Of a DNA stretch of 64,000 nt, positions 24,786 through 34,279 are shown one piece after another; position 1 is the first letter of the stretch; each line of letters opens with the position of its first letter. Both the position numbers and the translations under genes were made by a program. The notes beneath the pieces were generated by a model that saw only the letters and a program-made list of their open reading frames with translations, was not told the origin of the DNA and made no database searches. The DNA is from Planomonospora sp. ID82291 (GTDB lineage Bacteria; Actinomycetota; Actinomycetes; Streptosporangiales; Streptosporangiaceae). Where the stretch lies: assembly GCF_015711645.1 (NCBI RefSeq), contig NZ_JABTEX010000002.1, forward strand, positions 620,001 through 684,000, read 5' to 3'.

Positions 24786-24931
24786 GAGAACACGTTATCT
24801 GATTTCCTCCTCCTCCGATGAGTTACCCACCGGTCACCAGTCCCCTCTTCTCTCCATGAGATATGTCTCACGGCGATGTTCTGTGCGATGGTGCGAAGAG
24901 ATGCTCTGGACAGTTATTGGAATGTGTTCTA
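24786..24931. promoter_or_regulatory. KstR-like operators between kstR-like and fadE-like genes
   Basis: Two AACnnGTT-type elements flank the divergent promoters. AACACGTT (24789-24796) lies next to the regulator's own start but lacks the outer T and A. TGGAATGTGTTCTA (24918-24931) matches the KstR consensus with one mismatch and lies 43 bases upstream of the acyl-CoA dehydrogenase GTG. The region is markedly AT-rich. Confidence 0.55.
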
Positions 24932-24974
24932 ATTTCTGGTCGAGTGATTCGGGCACCACCGCCGGGAGGCGCCA

Positions 24975-26045
24975 GTGGACTTCACCCTTGACGAGGCGCA
25001 GGACGAGCTGCGCGGGCTCGCGGCGGGGCTGCTCGGGCGGGAGGCGGCCCCGGCCCGGATCGAGGCCCACGAGCGGAGCGGCGAGCCGTACGACGCGGGG
25101 CTGTGGCGCTCCCTCGCCCGCGCCGGGCTGCTCGGCGCGGTCCTGCCCGAGGAGGCGGGCGGCGCCGGTCTGGGGCCGGTGGAGCTGGCGGTGATCCTGC
25201 GCGAGGTCGGCGCCCACGTCGCCCCCGTCCCCGTCCAGCAGAGCCTGGTCGCCGCGATGACCGTCGCCCGGTACGGCTCGGCCGCGCAGCGCCGGGCGCT
25301 GGCCCCGCTGGCCGAGGGCGGGCTGGTGCTGAGCGCGGCGGCGGATTCCGGCGCGGCGACGGCCCGGCGGGCCACGGGAGGCGGCTGGGCGCTCGACGGC
25401 CGCACCGGCGTCGCGCCCTACGCCGCCCAGGCGGACCGGGTGCTGGTCCCGGCCGCGGTGGACGGCGGGACCGGGCTGTTCCTGGTCGATCCGGGGACGG
25501 CGGAGCCGCTGACCATCCCCCTGCCGTCCGGCGAGCCGGGGGCCGTGCTGGTGCTGGACGGCGTCCCCGCCGAACCGGTCGGCCCGGCCGGGGACGGACA
25601 GGCGCTGCGGGGCCTGCGGCACCTGTCCGTCGCGGGGGCCGTCGCCACCGCCTCCGGCGTGCTGGCCGGAGCCCTGGCGCTGACCACCGGCTACCTCGGG
25701 ACGCGCCGGCAGTTCGGCCGGGCGCTGGCCGAGTTCCAGGCGGTGACCATGCAGATCGCCGACGTCTACATCGCCGGCAGGGCCCTGGACGTGGCCCTGT
25801 GGTCGGCGGTCTGGCGGCTGGCGGAGGGGCCGCCCGAGGAGGCGGAGGCGGACCTGGAGGTGGGCGCGTTCACCGCGGCCGGCCCCGCGCTGAAGGCGCT
25901 GTACACCTGCCAGCACCTGCACGGCGGGATCGGGCTGGACGTGACCTACCCGCTGCACCGCCACTTCGCCTGGGCCAGGCACCAGGCCCACCTGCTGGGC
26001 GGGGCGGAGGCCCGGCTCGACCGGATCGGAGCGCTCACCGCATGA
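24975..26045 (+). CDS. Acyl-CoA dehydrogenase family protein, FadE28/ChsE1-like partner
   Basis: 356 aa, acyl-CoA dehydrogenase fold, flavoprotein. It begins FTLDEAQDELRGLAAGLLG; the C-terminal domain has YLGTRRQFGRALAEFQAV, QIADVYIAGRALD and CQHLHGGIGLDVTYPLHRH. In mycobacteria steroid-specific enzymes of this type are heterotetramers of two unlike subunits encoded side by side; this gene overlaps the next by ATGA. GTG with GGGAGG upstream. Preceded by a KstR-like site, so it would be induced with sterol catabolism. Confidence 0.85.
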   Translation: MDFTLDEAQDELRGLAAGLLGREAAPARIEAHERSGEPYDAGLWRSLARAGLLGAVLPEEAGGAGLGPVELAVILREVGAHVAPVPVQQSLVAAMTVARYGSAAQRRALAPLAEGGLVLSAAADSGAATARRATGGGWALDGRTGVAPYAAQADRVLVPAAVDGGTGLFLVDPGTAEPLTIPLPSGEPGAVLVLDGVPAEPVGPAGDGQALRGLRHLSVAGAVATASGVLAGALALTTGYLGTRRQFGRALAEFQAVTMQIADVYIAGRALDVALWSAVWRLAEGPPEEAEADLEVGAFTAAGPALKALYTCQHLHGGIGLDVTYPLHRHFAWARHQAHLLGGAEARLDRIGALTA

Positions 26046-27196
26046 TGATCGACCTGACCGCGGAGCAGAAGCGGCTCCGCCACGAGCTGCGCGAGTACTT
26101 CCAGGGCTGCCTGACCGCCGAGGAGCGCGCGAAGATCGACGCCGACCCGTTCGGCGACGCCTACATGGAGCACTGCCGGCGGCTCGGCCGCGACGGCAGG
26201 CTCGGCCTGGGCTGGCCGAAGGAGTACGGCGGCGGCGGGTACGGTCCGCTGGAGCAGCAGATCTTCGCCAACGAGATCGCCCGGGCCGAGGTGCCCTACC
26301 CGCTCATCACCGTGCAGACCGTCGGCCCGACCCTCATGCAGTACGGCACGCCCGCCCAGAAGGACCGCTTCCTCCCGCGCATCCTGGCCGGGGAGTGCCA
26401 CTTCGCGATCGGCTACAGCGAGCCGGAGGCGGGCACCGACCTGGCGTCCCTGCGCACCACGGCGGTCCTCGACGGCGACCACTACGTGGTGGACGGGCAG
26501 AAGACGTTCACCTCGGGCGCCCACTACGCGGACCACATCTGGCTGGCCGCCCGTACCGACCCGGCGGCGAAGCGGCACCGCGGCATCACGATGATGATCG
26601 TCGACTGCGCCGACCCGGGCTTCTCCTGGACGCCGATCGTCACCATGGACGGGCGGCACCACACCAACGCCACCTACTACTCCGGGGTGCGGGTGCCGGT
26701 GGACATGGTGGTGGGGGAGGTGAACCGCGGCTGGGACCTGATCGTCGACCAGCTCAACCACGAGCGGGTCACGCTCGGTCCGGCGGGCAACCTCGGCCGC
26801 CTCCAGGACCGGTTCCTGGACTGGGCGCGGGGCGCGGGACTGGACGGCGAGCCGGCGGTGCGCCGCGCGCTCGGCCGCCTGCACGTGCTGTTCCGCACCA
26901 ACGAGCTGCTCAACTGGCAGGTCGCGGCGGGCATGGACCGCGGCTGGCTGGGCGCCCCGGACGCCTCCGCGACCAAGGTCTACGCCTCGGAGGCGATGCA
27001 GGAGGCCGGCCGGCTCCTCGGCGACGTCCTGGCCCGCTTCGGCGACCTGGCCGATCCGGAGACGGCGGCGTTCGCCGACCGGCTCGACCGCCTGGCCAGG
27101 GGCGCGCTCGTGCTGACCTTCGGCGGCGGCGTCAACGAGGTGCAGCGCGAGCTGATCGCCATGCTCGGGCTGGGCCTGCCGAGGCCGCCTCGCTGA
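26042..27196 (+). CDS. Acyl-CoA dehydrogenase, FadE29/ChsE2-like
   Basis: 384-aa second subunit. It reads IDLTAEQKRLRHELREYFQG, GRDGRLGLGWPKEYGGGGYGP, QTVGPTLMQYGT, FAIGYSEPEAGTDLASLRT and LVLTFGGGVNEVQRELIAM, which follows mycobacterial FadE29 almost segment by segment. FadE28-FadE29 dehydrogenates the three-carbon side-chain acyl-CoA left on the steroid nucleus. The hydratase and lyase genes that follow in the mycobacterial igr operon (chsH1/H2, ltp2) are absent here; a histidine kinase gene follows instead. Confidence 0.87.
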   Translation: MMIDLTAEQKRLRHELREYFQGCLTAEERAKIDADPFGDAYMEHCRRLGRDGRLGLGWPKEYGGGGYGPLEQQIFANEIARAEVPYPLITVQTVGPTLMQYGTPAQKDRFLPRILAGECHFAIGYSEPEAGTDLASLRTTAVLDGDHYVVDGQKTFTSGAHYADHIWLAARTDPAAKRHRGITMMIVDCADPGFSWTPIVTMDGRHHTNATYYSGVRVPVDMVVGEVNRGWDLIVDQLNHERVTLGPAGNLGRLQDRFLDWARGAGLDGEPAVRRALGRLHVLFRTNELLNWQVAAGMDRGWLGAPDASATKVYASEAMQEAGRLLGDVLARFGDLADPETAAFADRLDRLARGALVLTFGGGVNEVQRELIAMLGLGLPRPPR

Positions 27197-27308
27197 GCCC
27201 GGCTCCCTCGCCGTCCCGGCGGGGCGGCGTACGGCACATCCTCTCCGAAAAAGCGGACATATAGAATGAACGGCTATTTATGTCCACTGTGGAGAAGAGG
27301 ACGAGACC

Positions 27309-30300
27309 ATGGCGACAGGCGCGCCCTCCCCCTCACCCTCACCCTCATCCGAACGGCAGACGGCGGGCCCGGACAGGCGGACGGCGGGCCCGGGCAGACG
27401 ACGGCGCGCGGGCGGCTGGACGGTGAGCAGGCTGCTCGCGGTCGGCTACGCCCTCGCGTTCGGCGCCCTCGCCGTCATCGGGATCAGCTCCTACATCCGC
27501 ATCGGCACGCTGTCCGAGGAGCGCAGGGCGGTCGAGCGCACGCAGCAGACCCTCGACCGGATCGCGAGCCTCCGCGACCTGCTCAAGGACGCGGAGAGGG
27601 GTCAGCGCGGCTACGTCATCACCGGACAGGACCGCTACCTCCATCCGTACCGGCAGGCGCTCCCCGGCATCGAGGAGGACCTCGCGGAGCTGCGCCGGAT
27701 GACCGCGGACAACCCGCGCCAGCAGGAGATCCTCACCCGGCTCCAGGTGCCGATGCGCGAGAAGCTCGGGGTGCTCGACGAGACGATCCGGCTCCGCCGC
27801 GAGCAGAGTTTCGAGGCCGCCCGCGACGTCGTCCTGACCGACCGCGGCGTGTGGAGCATGGCCCGGACCGAGACGTCGCTGAACCAGATGAGGGAGGAGG
27901 AGCAGCGGCTGCTGGAGATACGGCAGCGCAGCAGCGCCGAGAGCGCCGCCGACACCCGGAACGTCATCCTGTGGGGCTCGCTGCTCGCGGCCCTGCTGGT
28001 CGCCGTCGCGGCGCGGTGGGCGACGCGCAAGGTGACCGGTTCCGTCGAGGAGGTGTCGTCCGCGGCCAGACGGGTCGCGGCCGGCGACGTGACCCGCCCG
28101 GCCCAGGTGACCGAGCCGGTGGAGCTGGCGCAGATGGCCGAGGCCGTCAACGCCTCGGTGCAGCTCATCGCCCGGACACGGGACGAGGCGCTCGACGCGG
28201 CGGCGGCCAAGGCCTCGTTCCTGGCCACCATGAGCCACGAGATCCGCACCCCCATGAACGCCGTCATCGGGATGACGGACCTGCTGCTGGAGACCGAGCT
28301 CGACACCGACCAGCGGGAGCTCGCCGACACCGTGCGCAACAGCGGTGAGGCCCTGCTCGCCGTGATCAACGACATCCTGGACTACTCCAAGATCGAGGCC
28401 GGGCAGCTCGATCTCGACGACGAGCCGTTCGACGTGCGCGAGTGCGTGGAGGGCACGCTCTCGCTGATGGCCCTCGCCGCCGAGAGCAAGGGCCTCGAAC
28501 TCGTCGGGGACATCGCCCCGGACTGCCCGCGGATGCTGCGCGGCGACGTGACGCGGCTCCGGCAGGTGATCGTCAACCTGCTCAGCAACGCCGTGAAGTT
28601 CACCGACCAGGGCGAGATCGTCGTCACGGTGGACGGGCGGCGGCTCCCCGCGGAGGGCGACGGCGCGGTCCGCCTCCGGGTGGCGGTCAGGGACACCGGT
28701 ATCGGCATCCCGGCCGAGCGCATGGACCGGCTGTTCCGCTCGTTCAGCCAGGTGGACTCCTCGACCACCCGGGTCTACGGGGGCACCGGCCTCGGCCTGG
28801 CGATCAGCCGGCGGCTCGCTCGGGCCATGGGCGGGGACCTGGCCGTCGAGAGCGAGGTCGGCGCCGGCTCCACCTTCACCCTGACCGCGGTGCTGGCCGG
28901 CTGCCCCGAGTGCCCGGCGCCCGCGCCGACACCCGCCGACGTGGCGCTCAGCGGGAAGTCCGCCCTGGTCGTGGACGACAACGCGACCAACCGGCGCGTC
29001 CTGCGGCTGCAGCTGGCGGGCTGGGGGATGGAGTGCACCGATGTCGGCACCCCGGGCGAGGCGGTGGACCTGGTCACCGGCGGCCACTCCTACGACGTCG
29101 CGGTCCTGGACATGCACATGCCGGAGATGAGCGGAGAGCAGCTGGCCGGCGTCCTGCGCGACCTCCCCGTCGGCCGGGACCTGCCGCTGGTGCTGCTGAC
29201 GAGCGTGCACTGGCGGGCCCGGCTCGAACAGAAGGAGCTGTTCGACGCGGTGTTGACCAAACCCGCCCGCAGCACCGTACTGCGGGAGAAGATGACGGGC
29301 GCGATAGCCCGCAGGGGGGCGGCGGTCTCCGGGACGGAGACGGCGGGAGAGCTCCGGGAGGGCGCCGAGCCGGAGGCGGGCGCCGGGAAGGGCGTCCTCA
29401 ATGTGCTGCTCGCCGAGGACAACCCGGTCAACCAGAAGGTCGCCCAGCTCATGCTGGCCAGGCTCGGTCACCGGGTCGACACGGTCGACGACGGCGTGCA
29501 GGCGGTGGAGGCGGTACGGCGCGCCTCCTACGACGTGATCCTCATGGACATGCACATGCCGAACATGGACGGGCTGGAGGCGACCCGGCGGATCCGCGCC
29601 GAGCAGCGGGACGCCCGGCCGTACATCGTGGCGCTGACCGCCAGCGTGCTCGGCGAGGACCAGGAGGCCTGCCGGAACGCGGGCATGGACGACTACCTGG
29701 CCAAGCCGGTGCGCGCGCACGAGCTGGGTGAGCTCCTCGAACCGCTGCGGCCCGCGCAGGCCGGTCCGGCCGCGCCGGAACCCGCCCCGCCGGAACCCGC
29801 CCCGCCGGAACCCGCTCCGCCGGAACCCGCTCCGGCCGCGTCGTCCGCTCCGGCCGCGTCGTCCGCTCCGGCGCGGTCCTCCGGTACGGCGCCGCCCGTT
29901 CCGGCGGCGGACGCGCCCGGCGGCGTCCCGTCTCCGGAGGGATCCGTCCCGTCCCGGAAGGAACCGGTGCCCGCGGAGCGGCCGGCGCCTCCGGAGGAGG
30001 CGTCCGGGCGGCCGTCACGGGAGACCTCCATCAGGGAGCGCCTCGACGAGCTGGCCGGACCGGACGCGGGGGAGGACGACTGGGAGATGGTCGACTATCT
30101 GGCGACCTCGTTCGTCGCCAAGGCCCCGGGCGCCCTGGAAGAGCTGGAGGAGGCCGTCTCCCGGGGGCACGCCGGGGACGTGGAGAAGCGGGCGCACAGC
30201 CTGAAGGGCTCCGCCGTCAACATGGGGGCGACCGCGCTGGCCGAGCTGTGCGCCCGGCTGGAGGCGCAGGGCAGGTCGGGGGAGCTCTCGGCCACGGTGG

Positions 30301-30425
30301 AGACGCTGCGACCACTGCGGGAGGAGCTCGACCTCGCCTGCCGCATCCTCCGGACCCTGCGCCCCGCCGTCGGCGAGGAGCAGGAGCCCGCGGCGCACGG
30401 CGAGGGACCGCGTCACCCGGGATGA
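27309..30425 (+). CDS. Hybrid sensor histidine kinase (CHASE3-HAMP-HisKA-HATPase-REC-REC-Hpt)
   Basis: 1038-aa multi-domain phosphorelay sensor in the cytoplasmic membrane. Order: membrane helix near residues 42-60; CHASE3 domain ([13 protein letters not shown]); second helix near 220; HAMP; HisKA with His310 ([11 protein letters not shown]); HATPase ([21 protein letters not shown]); REC1 with Asp near 601 ([11 protein letters not shown]); REC2 with Asp near 747 ([16 protein letters not shown]); a Pro/Ala linker; Hpt with His near 963 ([12 protein letters not shown]). The linker DNA has four 15-bp copies encoding PEPAP units (about 29775-29835). ATG with AGAGG upstream. Signal and output partner are unknown. 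Confidence 0.92.
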   Translation: MATGAPSPSPSPSSERQTAGPDRRTAGPGRRRRAGGWTVSRLLAVGYALAFGALAVIGISSYIRIGTLSEERRAVERTQQTLDRIASLRDLLKDAERGQRGYVITGQDRYLHPYRQALPGIEEDLAELRRMTADNPRQQEILTRLQVPMREKLGVLDETIRLRREQSFEAARDVVLTDRGVWSMARTETSLNQMREEEQRLLEIRQRSSAESAADTRNVILWGSLLAALLVAVAARWATRKVTGSVEEVSSAARRVAAGDVTRPAQVTEPVELAQMAEAVNASVQLIARTRDEALDAAAAKASFLATMSHEIRTPMNAVIGMTDLLLETELDTDQRELADTVRNSGEALLAVINDILDYSKIEAGQLDLDDEPFDVRECVEGTLSLMALAAESKGLELVGDIAPDCPRMLRGDVTRLRQVIVNLLSNAVKFTDQGEIVVTVDGRRLPAEGDGAVRLRVAVRDTGIGIPAERMDRLFRSFSQVDSSTTRVYGGTGLGLAISRRLARAMGGDLAVESEVGAGSTFTLTAVLAGCPECPAPAPTPADVALSGKSALVVDDNATNRRVLRLQLAGWGMECTDVGTPGEAVDLVTGGHSYDVAVLDMHMPEMSGEQLAGVLRDLPVGRDLPLVLLTSVHWRARLEQKELFDAVLTKPARSTVLREKMTGAIARRGAAVSGTETAGELREGAEPEAGAGKGVLNVLLAEDNPVNQKVAQLMLARLGHRVDTVDDGVQAVEAVRRASYDVILMDMHMPNMDGLEATRRIRAEQRDARPYIVALTASVLGEDQEACRNAGMDDYLAKPVRAHELGELLEPLRPAQAGPAAPEPAPPEPAPPEPAPPEPAPAASSAPAASSAPARSSGTAPPVPAADAPGGVPSPEGSVPSRKEPVPAERPAPPEEASGRPSRETSIRERLDELAGPDAGEDDWEMVDYLATSFVAKAPGALEELEEAVSRGHAGDVEKRAHSLKGSAVNMGATALAELCARLEAQGRSGELSATVETLRPLREELDLACRILRTLRPAVGEEQEPAAHGEGPRHPG

Positions 30426-30502
30426 CGGGGCCGGCCGCTCCGCCCGGGGCCGGTTGTGCTGTCCGGGACCGGTTGTGTTGTCCGGGGCGGGCCGCTCCGT
30501 CC

Positions 30503-30559
30503 GGGGCCGGCCGCGCCGGTCGGGGCCGGCCGCGCCGGTCGGGGCCGGCCGCGCCGGTC
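30503..30559. repeat. Three perfect 19-bp tandem repeats at a convergent junction
   Basis: Units ggggccggccgcgccggtc at 30503-30521, 30522-30540 and 30541-30559 are identical; degenerate relatives precede them from 30430. They fill the gap between the kinase gene and the sigma-like gene. Confidence 0.9.
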
Positions 30560-30579
30560 GGGCGGCGGCCGGGCACGTC

Positions 30580-32100
30580 CTACGGGGTGACGATGGTGGG
30601 GACGGCGAAGAAGACGAGCATCGCGATGGTGACGCAGATCAGGAAGCCGACGACCTCCCAGACCCAGTCGTGGTGGCGCTCGCCGCGCCCGGTCTGCCTG
30701 CGCCTGCGGCGGCTCCCGGTCGGCGCGGGAGCGGAACGGGCCCGGCGGTCCGCCTCACCGTCCTCCGGAGCCTTGCGGGGCCGGGCCGTCTCCCCGTGCG
30801 CCGCGCCGCCCGGGAGGCCGGACGGACTTCCGGTGGGAGCCGGAACGGGGGGCCCCGCGGAAGCCGCCGCCGGAATCTCCGGTGGCGTTCTGAACGGGGC
30901 CGAGGCGACCAGCTTGTCGGTGTAGGCCAGGGCCGCCCGGACCTCCGGGCTGAGCGGGCGGAACAGGTCCTCCCCCGGGCTCTCCCCCGGGGCGGGGCCG
31001 TCCACCGTCGGAGGCGAGTCGAGCACGTCGCCGGGGACCGGGGCGGGCAGCACGGGCGCCGCGCGCCGCGGCCTCGGCCGGCGCGGCCGGGGGCGGGGGG
31101 TGCGCAGGGGAGGATCGGGGACGACGGCCGTGCCGGAGGGCCGGTCGAGCGCCCCGTCGGGCGCCCCGTCGGGCGCCCCGTCGGGCGCCGTGTCGGGTGC
31201 GGTGTCGAGGGCGGTCAGCACCGCGTCGGGTGCGGTGTCGAAGGCCGTGTCGGGTGCGGTGTCGAGGGCGGTCAGCACCGCGTCGCGCAGCCTGGGCATC
31301 GGCTCGGTGGTCGCCTCGTGGGCGGAGACGGCGTCCGGGTCCGGTGGAAGGAACAGGCGGGTGCTGGTCAGCGCGTGCGGCTCGGTGAGCGGCAGCGGCC
31401 AGGCGGGAGCGGTCGGCCAGAGCCTCTTGAGCGGCAGGGCGGAGGTCCGGCCGGCCGGAGCCGTGCCCGCCGCGGTGCCGGAGGCCGTGCCGGGCGCCGC
31501 GCCGGAGGCCGTGCCCGGCGCGGCGGCCAGTACGGCGGCACGCAGCCCCGACGGAGGGGCGGCCCACGGGGCGCGGGCCAGGACGTCGCGGATCGGGGCG
31601 GTGCCCAGGAGGGCGAAGACGCCGGCCAGGCGGGCCGGCGGACGCGCCGAGGGCAGGGCCAGGCCCAGGGACTGGGCGAAGCGGCGGCAGGCGCTCACGG
31701 TCAGCTCGTCGGCGGTGTCCGCCGCCACGTCGAGCACCCAGGAGAGCTCGGAGACGTCCATCCCGCACACGCCGGACAGGTACAGCACCTCGCGCTGGTG
31801 CGGCCGGAGGTCCCGCAGGACCCGCCCGAGGAAGGCGGCGACCGGGTCGGCGCCGGCGGGGGGCGGGGCGTGCACGACGTCGCGCCGCTGGATCTCGCCG
31901 CGGGCCATGGCGTACAGCCCGGCGCGCGGGGGGTGCCGCTCGGCGGGCACCCCGGACAGGACGGACAGGACCGCGGCGGAGGCGGTGTCGGGATCACCGA
32001 GCTGGTCGTGGCAGTAGGCGAACAGACCGGGGGCGTGGAGGTCGTAGAGCTCGCCGATCGAGTCGCTGAGCGATCGCCGGCCGAGGAGCGGTTGGGTCAC
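30580..32100 (-). CDS. Sigma-70/ECF-like protein with low-complexity tail and C-terminal membrane helix
   Basis: 506 aa from GTG 32100. The first about 180 residues resemble an ECF sigma factor: region 2-like SIGELYDLHAPGLFAYCHDQLGD, then LRDLRPHQREVLYLSGVCGMDVSELSWVL as a region 4-like HTH. A long Ala/Pro/Thr/Asp-rich segment follows, with DTAPDTAFDTAPD and DGAPDGAPDGA repeats and a basic patch. The C-terminus is a membrane helix (VVGFLICVTIAMLVFFAVPTIV) preceded by an Arg-rich stretch. Membrane tethering of a sigma-like domain is unusual; a degenerate, non-sigma regulator is an alternative. An upstream extension to 32316 is open but low-quality. Confidence 0.65.
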   Translation of the reverse strand: MTQPLLGRRSLSDSIGELYDLHAPGLFAYCHDQLGDPDTASAAVLSVLSGVPAERHPPRAGLYAMARGEIQRRDVVHAPPPAGADPVAAFLGRVLRDLRPHQREVLYLSGVCGMDVSELSWVLDVAADTADELTVSACRRFAQSLGLALPSARPPARLAGVFALLGTAPIRDVLARAPWAAPPSGLRAAVLAAAPGTASGAAPGTASGTAAGTAPAGRTSALPLKRLWPTAPAWPLPLTEPHALTSTRLFLPPDPDAVSAHEATTEPMPRLRDAVLTALDTAPDTAFDTAPDAVLTALDTAPDTAPDGAPDGAPDGALDRPSGTAVVPDPPLRTPRPRPRRPRPRRAAPVLPAPVPGDVLDSPPTVDGPAPGESPGEDLFRPLSPEVRAALAYTDKLVASAPFRTPPEIPAAASAGPPVPAPTGSPSGLPGGAAHGETARPRKAPEDGEADRRARSAPAPTGSRRRRRQTGRGERHHDWVWEVVGFLICVTIAMLVFFAVPTIVTP

Positions 32101-32391
32101 GGCGGGACCGGTTCCTGAAGGGGGCGGGCGGGGTGGGGTGGGGTGGGGGAGGAGCGTGTGGCATGTGTGACGTGGGTGGTCGGGGTGCCCACGATATGGG
32201 CAATGATGCCAAGTCATCGAGGTTCTTCGCACTATTGGGTGCCTATTTGATGTCGAAGACCTGCGGGGCGGCGGAAAGAGCGGGAGGTAGCGGGACAGAT
32301 CGGAAGCGGACACCATAGGCTGTTGCGCGAGGGATCATGGGGGCGGTTGCGGCAGGGGGGCCGTACCCCGGCCGGAGACCAGGGGTTGGAC
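32101..32391. promoter_or_regulatory. Divergent region between sigma-like gene and osmolyte ABC operon
   Basis: 291 bases; G-rich near 32120-32155 and AT-rich from about 32195 to 32260, where promoters for both directions are most likely. No clear operator or gene was found. Confidence 0.45.
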
Positions 32392-33618
32392 ATGATCACA
32401 TTTGACGGCGTCACCAAGCGGTACGCCGGCGGGACCGTCGCGGTCGACGGTCTCGACCTGGAGATCCCCACGGGGCGGATCACCGTGTTCGTCGGCCCGT
32501 CCGGCTGCGGGAAGACCACGTCGCTCCGCATGATCAACAGGATGGTCGACCCGACCGGCGGGCGGATCCTGCTCGACGGCGTGGACGTGACGACCATCGA
32601 CCCGCCGACCCTGCGGCGCGGCATCGGCTACGTCATCCAGCAGGCCGGGCTCTTCCCGCACCGGAAGGTGGCCGACAACGTGGCCACGGTACCCCGCCTG
32701 CTCGGCTGGGACCGGCGCCGGGCCCGGGCGCGGGCCATGGAGCTGCTGGAGCGGGTCGGACTCGACGCCTCGCTGGCCGACCGCTACCCCTTCCAGCTCT
32801 CCGGCGGCCAGCAGCAGCGCGTCGGGGTGGCCCGGGCGCTGGCGGCGGACCCGCCGGTGCTGCTGATGGACGAGCCGTTCAGCGCGGTGGACCCGGTGGT
32901 ACGCGCGAGCCTGCAGGAGGAGCTGCTGCGCCTGCAGGCCGAGCTGCGCAAGACGATCGTGTTCGTCACCCACGACATCGACGAGGCGATCAAACTCGGC
33001 GACCGGGTGGCCGTGCTCCGCGTCGGCGGCCGGCTGGCCCAGCTCGACGCGCCGGCGCGGTTGCTGGCCGAGCCCGCCGACGACTTCGTCCGCGCGTTCC
33101 TCGGCCGCGACCGGGGCATCCGCCGGCTCTCGTTCGTCCCGAGCGGAGACCTGCCGCTCCGCACCGACCTGACCGTCCCGGCCTCGGCCGCCGCGGTCTC
33201 GGCGCGTGCCGCGGCCGAGCCCTGGCTGGTGGCGGTGGACGACGGCGGCAGGCCGCTGGGCTGGATCGCCCGGGAGAGCCCGCCGGACTCCGGCGCGCGG
33301 CCGGAGCCGTACGGGACGTTCGTCCGGGGCCGGGACCCGCTGCGCTCGGTACTGGACGCGGCGCTGCTGTCCCCCTCGGGCCACGCGATCGCGGTGGACG
33401 CCTCCGGCCGGGTCGAGGGAGTGGTGACCCGCGAGGCGCTGGACGCGGCGCTGGCGCGGGCCGCGGCGGGCGACCCGGCGACCGGGGACGACGGCGGTCC
33501 CGCAGTCGGTCCCGCAGTCGGCTCCGCCGGTGCGGGTTCCGACGGAACCGCCGGCGCGGTGGCGGCCGGCCCTTCCGACGGAACCGCCGGCGGGGTTTCG
33601 GGGGGCGCCCGTGGGTGA
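32392..33618 (+). CDS. Glycine betaine/osmolyte ABC transporter ATP-binding protein (OpuCA-like)
   Basis: 408-aa ATPase. Walker A VGPSGCGKTT, Q-loop YVIQQAGLFPH, signature LSGGQQQRVGVARAL, Walker B VLLMDEPFSAVDP, switch His in VTHDIDEA. The pattern IQQ, SGGQQQRVG and HDIDEAIKLGD is typical of quaternary-amine uptake ATPases. C-terminal CBS-like segments follow (WLVAVDDGGRPLGWI, HAIAVDASGRVEGVVTR), which in this family sense ionic strength, then a Gly/Ala-rich tail. I chose ATG 32392; the frame is open upstream. It overlaps the next gene by 8 bp. Confidence 0.9.
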   Translation: MITFDGVTKRYAGGTVAVDGLDLEIPTGRITVFVGPSGCGKTTSLRMINRMVDPTGGRILLDGVDVTTIDPPTLRRGIGYVIQQAGLFPHRKVADNVATVPRLLGWDRRRARARAMELLERVGLDASLADRYPFQLSGGQQQRVGVARALAADPPVLLMDEPFSAVDPVVRASLQEELLRLQAELRKTIVFVTHDIDEAIKLGDRVAVLRVGGRLAQLDAPARLLAEPADDFVRAFLGRDRGIRRLSFVPSGDLPLRTDLTVPASAAAVSARAAAEPWLVAVDDGGRPLGWIARESPPDSGARPEPYGTFVRGRDPLRSVLDAALLSPSGHAIAVDASGRVEGVVTREALDAALARAAAGDPATGDDGGPAVGPAVGSAGAGSDGTAGAVAAGPSDGTAGGVSGGARG

Positions 33619-34279
33619 GGAGCCGCTGATCCGCTGGGACTGGATCGGGCGCAACCTGCCCCTGCTCTGGGAACTGCTGGTGGACAACGCCGTCATGGCG
33701 CTGGTCCCGGTGGTCGCCGGGCTGCTCCTGGCGCTCCCCCTCGGGCTGGCGGGCGTGCGCTGGCGCCGGCTCTACCAGCCCACGGTGGGCGTGATGAACG
33801 TGGTCTACTCGCTGCCCTCGCTGGCGGTCTTCATCGTGCTCATCCCGGTCACCGGTCTGGCGACCCGGCTGACCGTCATGGTCCCGCTCACCTTCTACGC
33901 GATGGCGGTGCTGGTCCCGGCCGTGGTGGACGGGCTGGGCGCGGTGCCCGACCACGTCCGCCAGTCCGCGGTGGCCATGGGCTTCACCCCGCTGCGGCGG
34001 CTGCTCGCGGTGGAGTTGCCGATCGCGGTGCCGGTCGTGCTCGCCGGGCTGCGGGTGGCGACGGTCTCCAGCGTCAGCCTGGTCAGCGTGGGCGCGCTGG
34101 TCGGCAGGGGCGGGCTCGGCTACCTGTTCATCGACGGCTGGCAGCGGCAGTTCCCCACCCCGATCATCGCGGGCATCGCGCTGATCGTGCTCCTGGCCGG
34201 GGCCGCCGACCTGCTGCTGGTCGGCGCGCAGCGCCTGCTGACGCCGTGGGCCGGATCCCTGGAGAGGGGGCGGGCGTGA
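33611..34279 (+). CDS. Osmolyte ABC transporter permease (OpuCB-like)
   Basis: 222-aa inner-membrane subunit with about five or six helices, including VMALVPVVAGLLLALPLGLAG and VVYSLPSLAVFIVLIPVTG, and the ATPase-coupling EAA-type loop around VRQSAVAMGFTPLRRLLAVELP. GTG start within the end of the ATPase gene. It ends in a GTGA overlap with the second permease; the two would form a heterodimer. Confidence 0.88.
   Translation: MGEEPLIRWDWIGRNLPLLWELLVDNAVMALVPVVAGLLLALPLGLAGVRWRRLYQPTVGVMNVVYSLPSLAVFIVLIPVTGLATRLTVMVPLTFYAMAVLVPAVVDGLGAVPDHVRQSAVAMGFTPLRRLLAVELPIAVPVVLAGLRVATVSSVSLVSVGALVGRGGLGYLFIDGWQRQFPTPIIAGIALIVLLAGAADLLLVGAQRLLTPWAGSLERGRA

Noticed and set aside
30430-30579. Short regular repeats considered as a CRISPR array
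   Set aside because: The copies are directly adjacent with no spacers, and no cas genes are present.
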